A stretch of DNA of 10,993 bases from RAM1 sp040376925 (GTDB lineage: Bacteria > Pseudomonadota > Gammaproteobacteria > Burkholderiales > Burkholderiaceae_C): the NCBI GenBank assembly GCA_040376925.1, contig JBEIPU010000145.1, positions 1 through 10,993 of the forward strand, read 5' to 3'. The number at the start of each line of letters is the position of its first letter. Position 1 is the stretch's first letter. A program made the position numbers and the translations under genes. Shown one piece after another: positions 1 to 5,853 of the stretch. The notes beneath the pieces are model-generated. The model was not told the origin of the DNA and did no database searches. It saw nothing but the letters and a program-made list of their open reading frames with translations.

Positions 1-62
1 AGCGAGCCACAAGGACCCCCCAAGGTTTACCCTGAGGATGTGTCACTTGTGTATCGGGAGAT

Positions 63-139
63 TGGTAGGCGCGATTGGACTCGAACCAACGACCCCCACC
101 ATGTCAAGGTGGTGCTCTAACCAGCTGAGCTACGCGCCT
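63..139 (-). tRNA. tRNA-Val, anticodon GAC, with encoded CCA
   Basis: On the minus strand the sequence folds as a complete 77-nt tRNA. The acceptor stem pairs AGGCGCG (139-133) with CGCGCCT (73-67), followed by discriminator A at 66 and an encoded CCA at 65-63. The D arm reads GCTCAGCTGGTTAGAGC. The anticodon stem CCACC/GGTGG closes the loop TTGACAT, giving anticodon GAC, which reads the valine codon GUC. The T arm carries the usual GGTTCGAGTCC. All stems pair and every element has its normal length, so the gene looks intact. It lies 31 nt downstream of relA on the same strand, with no clear terminator between them. No convincing intrinsic terminator is visible in the 62 nt downstream that remain in the window. 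Confidence 0.98.
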
Positions 140-170
140 GAAGAATTCGTTCGAGACCGCGAGTATAGCA
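140..170 (-). promoter_or_regulatory. relA to tRNA-Val spacer with a candidate -10 box
   Basis: The 31 nt between the relA stop codon and the tRNA 5' end contain TATACT on the minus strand (167-162), a 5/6 match to TATAAT. It would start transcription roughly 15 nt before the mature tRNA. No good -35 box lies at the usual distance, because that position falls in the GC-rich end of relA. The tRNA could have its own weak promoter, be processed from the relA transcript, or both. Confidence 0.4.
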
Positions 171-2375
171 TCAGCGACGGCGGGCCGACCGCACGCCCTG
201 CACATCAGCGACCACACCCAGCACCCGCGCCAGCCGGCCGGAGTCGTTGACCTCGACCGTGAATGTCATCCAGGCCGTGCCCTTGACGGACTGCGTCTGC
301 ACACCGATGACGTTCATTTTTTCCTTGGCAAACACCTCTGAAATGTCGCGCAGCAGGCCCTGACGGTCGGCTGCTTCCACTGCCACGTCCACGGGATAAA
401 CAGCCTGTCCTTCGGATTTGGGACTGCCCCATTCGACGTCAATGACGCGGCCCGGGCTGCGCACCGCCATCTCGCGGAAGTTGCTGCAGTCGGCGCGGTG
501 CACGCTCACGCCCTTGCCGCGCGTGACGAAGCCGCCAATCGCATCTGGCGGCGCAGGCTTGCAGCACTTGGCCAGCTGGGTCATCAGCGAATCAATGCCC
601 ACCACCAGCACCCCACCCTTGGGCGTCTTGTCGGGTTGGCGCGATTTCCTGAGCAGCAGAAAATCGTCCGGCGCCAGCACAGGCTCGGGTGGGCGCAGCA
701 GTGTCTCTATGCTGCGCAGCGAGAACTCGTCCTTGCCCACGACTTCAAACAGATCGTCGGCGGCCTTGAAGCCCAGCTGCGAAGCCAGGTCGTCCAGCTT
801 CATCGCCGTCTTGCCTTCGCGCTGCAGCAGCTTTTCCACCGATTCGCGTCCACGCGCGATGGTTTCGTGGCGTACCTGTTCGTTGAACCATGCGCGTACC
901 TTGGCCTTGGCCCGGTGGCTGGCCAGAAAGCCCAGGTCTGCGTTCAGCCAGTCGCGTGACGGGCCGCCTTCCTTGACGGTGGTGACCTCTACTGTCTGCC
1001 CGTTGTGCAGCGGTGTGTTCAGCGGCACCATGGCGCCGTCCACGCGCGCGCCGCGGCAGCGGTGGCCCAGGCTGGTGTGCACGCTGTAGGCGAAGTCCAC
1101 CGGCGTGGCGCCCTGGGGCAGCTCCACCACGGCGGCGTCGGGGGTCAGTACGTAGATGCGGTCCTCAAACAGGCCCTGGCTCGCACCCGCCAGATCGCGC
1201 TCCCAGGCCAGCAGCTGGCGCAGCACAGCAATCTTGGCGTCGTATTCACCGCTGGCCGACACGCCCGCGTAACCCTTGGCGCCGGCCTCCTTGTAGGCCC
1301 AGTGCGCCGCCACACCGTGCTCGGCATGGTCGTGCATCGCCTGGGTGCGGATCTGGATCTCAATGGGCTGGCCCGCGGCGTCGCGCACCACGGTGTGCAG
1401 CGACTGGTAGCCATTGGCCTTGGGCTTGGCGATGTAGTCGTCAAACTCCTCCACCAGCGGCGTGAAGCGGTCGTGCACCCAGCTCAACGCGGCATAGCAG
1501 TCCTTGACCGCCGGTACCACCACGCGCAGCGCGCGTACGTCGAACACCTGATCAAAATCCAGCGACTTGCCGCGCATCTTTCGCACGATGCTGTAGATGT
1601 GCTTGGGCCGGCCATGCACCGTGGCGGCGATGCCCTGGGTCTTGAGTTCGGCTTCCAGCGTGTGGCGAAGCTGCTCCACATAGGCTTCGCGCTCGACGCG
1701 TTTTTCGTCCAGCAGCCGGGCCACTTTTTTGTAGGTGTCGGGCTCCAGGAAGCGGAAAGCCAGGTCTTCCATTTCCCACTTCACCTGCCAGATGCCCAGC
1801 CGGTTGGCCAGCGGCGCGAACACCTGCAGCGATTCGCGCGCCACGCTGGGCGGCGCCATGGTCTTGCAGGCCGCGTGGTAGCGCAACGTCTGCAGGCGCG
1901 ACGCCAGGCGCAGCATCACCACGCGCAGGTCGCGCGAGAACGCCAGCAGCATCTTGCGCACGTTCTCGGTCTGCGCCTTGGGGTCGTCCACCAGCTGGGC
2001 CGACGATTCCGCGGCGCGCGACAGCTGCTGCACACGTACCAGCTTGGTGGTCTCGATGGCCAGGGCGGCAAAGCTCTCGCCGAAGGCTTTGGCAATGACT
2101 TCCTGCGGTTTGTTCAGGTGCTGGCAGGCGTAGACCAGGTAGCTGGCCGCCTGCATGGCTTCAGAGCCACCCATGGACTTGAGGATCGCGGCCACGGCAT
2201 CTGCATGGGCCAGTGTGTTCTCGCCGGTGTCCAGGGTTTCGCCGGAGATCAGCGGCTCGGCAAAGGCGCGCGCGCGCGCCAGCGCATCCGCCTGCACGGG
2301 CAGGCCTTTTTCGGTCGCGGCAATCAGTTCAGGAACGGGCGCGGTGTCGGTGTGTTCCGCGGTCAGGCTTTTCAT
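171..2375 (-). CDS. relA: (p)ppGpp synthetase RelA (GTP/GDP pyrophosphokinase), synthetase-only type
   Basis: This 734-residue long RelA/SpoT protein transfers pyrophosphate from ATP to GTP or GDP and makes the stringent-response alarmone at the ribosome when uncharged tRNA binds. The order is the family order: a degenerate HD hydrolase domain (about 20-180), synthetase domain (about 230-380, with NGYQSLHTVV and IEIQIRTQAMHDHAEHG), TGS domain (about 404-465, starting RIYVLTPD), the conserved-cysteine region (CCKPAPPDAIGG near 604, HRADC near 629) and a C-terminal ACT domain (about 659-733). The His-Asp pair and downstream acidic residues of active SpoT hydrolases are replaced around residues 79-88 (YLVYACQHLN). 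The synthetase carries the acidic EFDD motif at 310-313 instead of the basic RxKD of bifunctional enzymes. Both marks point to RelA rather than SpoT. I chose the ATG at 2375; an in-frame TTG at 2384 would add three residues, and neither start has a strong ribosome-binding site. It probably shares a transcript with the hydrolase gene upstream. Confidence 0.95.
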   Translation of the reverse strand: MKSLTAEHTDTAPVPELIAATEKGLPVQADALARARAFAEPLISGETLDTGENTLAHADAVAAILKSMGGSEAMQAASYLVYACQHLNKPQEVIAKAFGESFAALAIETTKLVRVQQLSRAAESSAQLVDDPKAQTENVRKMLLAFSRDLRVVMLRLASRLQTLRYHAACKTMAPPSVARESLQVFAPLANRLGIWQVKWEMEDLAFRFLEPDTYKKVARLLDEKRVEREAYVEQLRHTLEAELKTQGIAATVHGRPKHIYSIVRKMRGKSLDFDQVFDVRALRVVVPAVKDCYAALSWVHDRFTPLVEEFDDYIAKPKANGYQSLHTVVRDAAGQPIEIQIRTQAMHDHAEHGVAAHWAYKEAGAKGYAGVSASGEYDAKIAVLRQLLAWERDLAGASQGLFEDRIYVLTPDAAVVELPQGATPVDFAYSVHTSLGHRCRGARVDGAMVPLNTPLHNGQTVEVTTVKEGGPSRDWLNADLGFLASHRAKAKVRAWFNEQVRHETIARGRESVEKLLQREGKTAMKLDDLASQLGFKAADDLFEVVGKDEFSLRSIETLLRPPEPVLAPDDFLLLRKSRQPDKTPKGGVLVVGIDSLMTQLAKCCKPAPPDAIGGFVTRGKGVSVHRADCSNFREMAVRSPGRVIDVEWGSPKSEGQAVYPVDVAVEAADRQGLLRDISEVFAKEKMNVIGVQTQSVKGTAWMTFTVEVNDSGRLARVLGVVADVQGVRSARRR

Positions 2376-2393
2376 CCGGCACAAGGTCCCATG

Positions 2394-3296
2394 TCAGTCA
2401 AGCAAAAAGGAGGCAACCGCTTCCACCTGGTCGGGGGCCACCAGCGTGGGCGCATGGCCCACGCCGGCAAATTCAACCAGCCGGGCCCGGGGCCCGCGTC
2501 GCGTCATGGCCTGGGCGGTTTCGCGCGACAGCAGATCGGACTGCGCGCCGCGGGTAAGCAGGGTTTGCGCCTGGATGTTGTCAAACAGCTGCCACAGCGT
2601 CGCTTCACCCTGCACCGCGGCCTCCTGGGTGATGGTGCGAAAGGGCACGGCGATCGCCGGGTCATAGTGCAGCGTCAACGCACCGTCGGGCAGCGAGCGG
2701 ACCATGGCCCGCGACAGCTCCAGCCACTGCTGCGGCGTGTGCGGCCCAAAGCTCGTGGACACGGCCCACATCGCATCCGCCGCCTGTTGCAACGTGTCAA
2801 ACCGGGTGGGATAGCCCAGGTAGGTGCCAATGCGCTGCAACGCCTGCCACTGGATGACCGGCCCTACATCGTTGAGCACCAGCCGGCGCGGTGGAGCCGG
2901 CAACGGCAGGCCCGGCGTCCCGCATACCGCCATGCCGATCAGCCCGCCCATGCTGGTGCCCACCCAATCGAGTGTGCTCACAGGCGCATGCTGGTGCACC
3001 TGCGCCAGCAGGGCCAGCATGTCGGATGCATAAGTGGGCAGCTGGTAGCCCATGGGGTCTTTCAGCCATTCGCTGCGGCCGCGCCCGGCAACGTCGGGGC
3101 ACACCACGCGCAGCGCGCCGCCGGCGCGCGCCACCAGGGCTTGCGCCAGCACGTCAAAGTCCCGGCCCTGACGGGACAGGCCGTGGACGCACACCACCAC
3201 ATGGCCCGCCGCCGGATCGCCCCATTGCCACCACGCCATGCGATGGCCGGCGGATGGGTCGGGACAGGATACGTAGTTCAGCGTAGGCTCGGTCAT
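2394..3296 (-). CDS. alpha/beta hydrolase fold protein, substrate unknown
   Basis: This 300-residue cytoplasmic protein has the full alpha/beta hydrolase signature. The oxyanion-hole strand reads VVVCVHGLSRQGRDF (about 33-47). The nucleophile elbow is GTSMGG with Ser115. The likely acid is Asp254 in RGAQSDLLS and the catalytic His is His281 in GVGHAPTL. There is no signal peptide. The family includes esterases, lipases, C-C hydrolases and haloperoxidase-like enzymes, and the sequence does not fix the substrate. I chose the ATG at 3296, giving MTEPTLNY; an in-frame GTG at 3320 would add eight residues. Neither start has a good ribosome-binding site. The stop codon lies about 18 nt before the relA start on the same strand, so the two are probably cotranscribed. 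It diverges from bdhA, which makes a role on a hydroxyacyl ester or oligomer possible, but that is only context. Confidence 0.85.
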   Translation of the reverse strand: MTEPTLNYVSCPDPSAGHRMAWWQWGDPAAGHVVVCVHGLSRQGRDFDVLAQALVARAGGALRVVCPDVAGRGRSEWLKDPMGYQLPTYASDMLALLAQVHQHAPVSTLDWVGTSMGGLIGMAVCGTPGLPLPAPPRRLVLNDVGPVIQWQALQRIGTYLGYPTRFDTLQQAADAMWAVSTSFGPHTPQQWLELSRAMVRSLPDGALTLHYDPAIAVPFRTITQEAAVQGEATLWQLFDNIQAQTLLTRGAQSDLLSRETAQAMTRRGPRARLVEFAGVGHAPTLVAPDQVEAVASFLLD

Positions 3297-3344
3297 GGTG
3301 CAATCAGCGTTCCAAGGCACTGTAATTCATCTGGAGATACCGAA
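3297..3344. promoter_or_regulatory. divergent intergenic region between the hydrolase gene and bdhA
   Basis: These 48 nt must hold the 5' ends of both divergent genes, or their promoters must lie partly inside the coding regions. The plus strand has a GGAG ribosome-binding site (3333-3336) 8 nt before the bdhA ATG. TGTAAT at 3321-3326 is a possible -10 box for bdhA, but no acceptable -35 box lies 16-18 nt upstream. I see no clear promoter for the hydrolase gene on the minus strand. Confidence 0.35.
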
Positions 3345-4115
3345 ATGCTTCAAGGAAAAACCGCCCTCGTCACCGGCTCCACCAGCGGCATCGGCCTGGG
3401 CATCGCCAAGTCGCTGGCACGCCAGGGCGCGAACATCGTCCTGAACGGCTTCGGCGACGTGGAAGGACCCAAGGCCGAGGTGGCCGCCCTGGGCGTCAAG
3501 GTGGCCTACCACGGCGCAGACATGAGCAAGCCCGCCGAAATTGAAGACATGATGAAGTTCGCCGCGGCCCAATTTGGCCGGGTGGACATTCTGGTCAACA
3601 ACGCCGGCATCCAGCATGTGGCCAATGTGGAAGATTTCCCCGTCGAGAAATGGGACGCCATCCTCGCCATCAACCTGTCCAGCGCATTCCACGCCACCCG
3701 CCTGGCCCTGCCCGCCATGAAGGCTGCCAACTGGGGCCGCGTGATCAACGTGGCGTCGGTTCACGGCCTGGTGGCCTCGGCCCAGAAGTCGGCCTATGTG
3801 GCTGCCAAGCACGGAATCGTGGGCCTGACCAAGGTGACCGCCCTTGAGAACGCCACCACGGGTGTGACCTGCAACGCGATTTGCCCCGGCTGGGTGCTGA
3901 CCCCACTGGTGCAAAAGCAGGTGGATGCCCGCGCCGCCGTCAACGGCTGGACCAACGAACAGGCCACCACCGAACTGCTGCGCGAAAAAGAACCGTCGCT
4001 GCAGTTCACCACGCCTGAAGAGCTGGGTGAACTGGCTGTGTTCTTCTGCTCCCCAGCCGGCAACAACGTGCGCGGCGTGGCGTGGAACATGGACGGTGGC
4101 TGGGCGGCCCAGTAG
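3345..4115 (+). CDS. bdhA: D-3-hydroxybutyrate dehydrogenase (short-chain dehydrogenase)
   Basis: This 256-residue NAD-dependent short-chain dehydrogenase most likely oxidises (R)-3-hydroxybutyrate to acetoacetate (EC 1.1.1.30), the cytosolic step after depolymerisation of polyhydroxybutyrate. The cofactor-binding turn is TGSTSGIG (10-17), followed by NNAG (85-88). The catalytic residues are Ser138, Tyr151 and Lys155 in ASVHG and KSAYVAAKHG. What separates this enzyme from other family members is the set Gln90, His140 and Lys148, which matches the known carboxylate-binding residues of bacterial 3-hydroxybutyrate dehydrogenases, and the C-terminal WNMDGGWAAQ. The length is typical. The ATG has a good GGAG site 8 nt upstream. 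The same frame stays open far upstream (to about 1005), but that part is antisense to relA and the hydrolase gene and is not coding. The stop lies 2 nt from the stop of the convergent SIMPL gene. Confidence 0.93.
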   Translation: MLQGKTALVTGSTSGIGLGIAKSLARQGANIVLNGFGDVEGPKAEVAALGVKVAYHGADMSKPAEIEDMMKFAAAQFGRVDILVNNAGIQHVANVEDFPVEKWDAILAINLSSAFHATRLALPAMKAANWGRVINVASVHGLVASAQKSAYVAAKHGIVGLTKVTALENATTGVTCNAICPGWVLTPLVQKQVDARAAVNGWTNEQATTELLREKEPSLQFTTPEELGELAVFFCSPAGNNVRGVAWNMDGGWAAQ

Positions 4116-4117
4116 CC

Positions 4118-4822
4118 TTACTTCAGCTGTACCGAGCCTGACACCGTGACCATCACGGTGCTCTTGCCCGCCTCCACCGGCACGGGCATGTCGGCTGCAG
4201 CTGATTTGGCTTCCATCGCCATCATGCGCGGGCGCGGAAAGCCCGGGTCATTGGCATTGACCGACACCTCGCGCAGCGTGTAGCCGCCAAACCCGAAGCC
4301 CGCCGCCAGTTCGGTGGCCTTGGCCTTGAAGCGGTCAATGGCCTGCTTCTGCGCATCTGCCTCGACCAGCGCACGGCGCTCGCGGCTCAGGCCAAAACCC
4401 ACATTGCCCAGCGTCATGCCCGGTATCTTGCCGGCCGCGCTGGTAATGCGTGAGAAGTCACGCCCTTCCAGTACCAGCTCGGCCGAGCCCTGCCAGCCGC
4501 TGATCTTGCCGTCGCGGTTGTGGCGCGGGTACAGGCTGAAGTTGCCGGTGCGCACATCCATCTGGCCCGGCGCCGCCGTCTTGCGGGCCTCAGCCAGGGC
4601 CGCGTCCAGCACCACCTTGAGCTGGTTTTGCACCGTGGTGGCGTCCGGCCCCTCGCGCACGGTGTTCAGACTCATGACCAGCAGGTCCTGCTGGACGTCC
4701 ACCGTGCCGCTGGCGGACAGCTGGAGCACGTTCTGGGGCGGTGCCCAGGGGGCGGTCTGGGCCCACAGGCCCGAGGTTGCGGCGGCAAGCGTGCAGGCTG
4801 CGATCAGTTGGATAGCTCTCAA
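4118..4822 (-). CDS. exported SIMPL-domain (DUF541/YggE-like) protein
   Basis: This protein of about 234 residues is periplasmic or envelope-associated. Its N-terminus is a signal peptide, MRAIQLIAACTLAAATSGL, with likely cleavage after LWA at residue 21. The rest is one SIMPL domain: LQLSASGTVDVQQDLLVM near the start of the mature protein, the middle segment DVRTGNFSLYPRHNRDGKIS, and the late strand VMVTVSGSVQLK at the C-terminus. Members include E. coli YggE and Brucella BP26; oligomeric assembly and oxidative-stress links are reported, but no enzyme activity is known. I chose the TTG at 4822 because a GGAG (4832-4829) lies 6 nt upstream. An in-frame ATG at 4852 would add ten residues, lacks a ribosome-binding site, and is the main alternative. 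IAAC at residues 7-10 resembles a lipobox but sits too close to the N-terminus with this start. The gene is divergent from ompR and convergent with bdhA. Confidence 0.85.
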   Translation of the reverse strand: MRAIQLIAACTLAAATSGLWAQTAPWAPPQNVLQLSASGTVDVQQDLLVMSLNTVREGPDATTVQNQLKVVLDAALAEARKTAAPGQMDVRTGNFSLYPRHNRDGKISGWQGSAELVLEGRDFSRITSAAGKIPGMTLGNVGFGLSRERRALVEADAQKQAIDRFKAKATELAAGFGFGGYTLREVSVNANDPGFPRPRMMAMEAKSAAADMPVPVEAGKSTVMVTVSGSVQLK

Positions 4823-5057
4823 AAATTTCTCCGGTTGGGTGTGAAAAGGCATGGTACCGGTGCATCGGCGCCCTGTGGTGCCAGCGCGCCCGCTCATCAT
4901 GGAACGGCCGGATTTCCAGGGGGTTCACTTCCCGCAGGTGAAGTGCTTGCTGCGCGGGGCAACATTTGTAACACTATGTCAAGGTACTCGGGAAATCCCG
5001 CACAGCCTTTGCCAAGGCCTTCAGAATCGGCTCTGTTACATATTTCGTTGGAGCAAC
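4823..5057. promoter_or_regulatory. intergenic region between the SIMPL gene and ompR
   Basis: This 235-nt region must contain the promoters of two divergent genes. It holds several small symmetric elements: a 6-bp inverted repeat CACTTC/GAAGTG (4926-4931 and 4940-4945), CGGGA-AA-TCCCG (4989-5000), the palindrome AAGGCCTT (5014-5021), and TGTAACA (4967-4973) with its inverted copy TGTTACA (5034-5040) about 60 nt apart. A perfect TTGACA lies on the minus strand at 4982-4977, but no -10 box follows at the right distance. GGAG at 5050-5053 serves ompR. I cannot assign a promoter with confidence. Confidence 0.45.
4829..4832 (-). promoter_or_regulatory. ribosome-binding site that favours the TTG start of the SIMPL gene
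   Basis: GGAG on the minus strand lies 6 nt before a TTG in the SIMPL frame. The upstream ATG at 4852 has no comparable site. The short n-region Met-Arg in front of the hydrophobic stretch also suits a signal peptide starting here. Confidence 0.5.
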
Positions 5058-5789
5058 ATGAACCAAGCAGCAGCCCGAACCGACAAGATCATGGTGGTGG
5101 ACGACGACGCCCGCATCCGCGACCTGCTTCGCCGCTACCTCACCCAGGAAGGTTTTGAAGTCATCCTGGCTGAGGACGGCAAGGCACTGAACCGTCTGAT
5201 GCTGCGCGAAACGGCCGACCTGATCGTGCTGGACCTGATGATGCCGGGCGAAGACGGCCTGTCGATCTGCCGCCGGCTGCGCGCGGCCAACGACCGTACC
5301 CCCATCATCATGCTGACCGCCAAGGGCGAGGACGTGGACCGCATCGTGGGCCTGGAAGTCGGCGCCGACGACTACCTGGGCAAGCCTTTCAACCCCCGCG
5401 AATTGCTGGCCCGTGTGCACGCCGTGCTGCGCCGCCGCCCTGCGCAGGAGGCCCCTGGCGCTCCGTCCAGCGACAACGAGGTCGTGACCTTCGGTCCGTT
5501 TGCCTTTGACCTGGGCGCCCGCACCCTGCACAAGAATGGCGAGGAACTGCCCCTGACCACCGGCGAATTCGCCATGCTCAAGGCGCTGGTGCGCCACCCG
5601 CGCCAGCCGCTGTCGCGCGAAAAGCTCGCCCAGCTGGCCCGCGGCCGCGAGTTCGAGCCATTTGACCGTAGCCTGGACGTGCAGGTGTCGCGCCTGCGCA
5701 AGCTGGTGGAAGTCGACGCCGCGGCGCCGCGCTATATTCAAACCGTCTGGGGAGTGGGCTACGTGTTCGTGCCCGATGGGGCGGGTTGA
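5058..5789 (+). CDS. ompR: OmpR-family response regulator (OmpR/RisA orthologue)
   Basis: This 243-residue cytoplasmic transcription factor has a receiver domain (about 10-125) and a C-terminal winged-helix DNA-binding domain (about 145-240). The receiver shows the acidic pocket VVDDD (13-17), phosphoacceptor Asp59 in VLDLMMPGEDG, Thr87 in MLTAKGE, Tyr106 and Lys109 in DDYLGKPFNPRELLAR. The C-terminal part has LTTGEFAMLKALVRHPRQPL, the recognition region DRSLDVQVSRLRK and the end YIQTVWGVGYVFVPDG, a near-exact match to E. coli OmpR as I recall it. In Bordetella the orthologue is called RisA. The ATG at 5058 is chosen because of GGAG 4 nt upstream and because the receiver begins ten residues later; the open frame continues further upstream but that part has no domain. 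It forms an operon with the histidine kinase gene downstream, probably controlling envelope or porin genes in response to osmotic or pH signals. Confidence 0.95.
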   Translation: MNQAAARTDKIMVVDDDARIRDLLRRYLTQEGFEVILAEDGKALNRLMLRETADLIVLDLMMPGEDGLSICRRLRAANDRTPIIMLTAKGEDVDRIVGLEVGADDYLGKPFNPRELLARVHAVLRRRPAQEAPGAPSSDNEVVTFGPFAFDLGARTLHKNGEELPLTTGEFAMLKALVRHPRQPLSREKLAQLARGREFEPFDRSLDVQVSRLRKLVEVDAAAPRYIQTVWGVGYVFVPDGAG

Positions 5790-5807
5790 TCGTTAACCGC
5801 CATTGCC

Positions 5808-5846
5808 TTGCCCCGGCGCGCAACGCACAATCACAGCCCGGGGTAA
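5808..5846 (+). promoter_or_regulatory. possible intercistronic hairpin covering the envZ ribosome-binding site
   Basis: TTGCCCCGG (5808-5816) can pair with CCGGGGTAA (5838-5846), a 9-bp stem with one G-T pair and a 21-nt loop. The right arm contains GGGG (5840-5843), the only plausible ribosome-binding site for the TTG start at 5854. In the mRNA this could lower envZ translation relative to ompR. It lies inside the coding region if the TTG at 5803 is the real start. Confidence 0.35.
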
Positions 5847-5853
5847 AGACAAC

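Noticed and set aside
1..60. A terminator for the tRNA transcript in the first 60 nt.
   Set aside because: Only short imperfect pairings such as CAGG/CCTTG are available, with no T tract on the minus strand.
1..139. tRNA-Val 3' end as a possible attachment site of an integrated element.
   Set aside because: No integrase, no repeated copy of the tRNA 3' end elsewhere in the window, and the visible neighbours are core genes. The region left of position 1 cannot be judged.
418..1089. Plus-strand open frame inside relA.
   Set aside because: Antisense to the C-terminal half of RelA. The product is Ser/Arg/Pro-rich with no domain and no plausible ribosome-binding site.
1005..3344. An open frame of about 780 codons upstream of and in frame with bdhA, which could be read as a giant N-terminal extension.
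   Set aside because: It is antisense to relA and the hydrolase gene, both with clear domain motifs. Its translation is rich in His, Gln, Arg and Gly without any recognisable domain, as expected of an antisense frame in GC-rich DNA. bdhA has its own ATG and GGAG site at 3345.
4977..4982. Perfect TTGACA on the minus strand as -35 box of the SIMPL gene.
   Set aside because: The positions 16-18 nt downstream are G/C only and carry no -10 box, so it is not a supported promoter.
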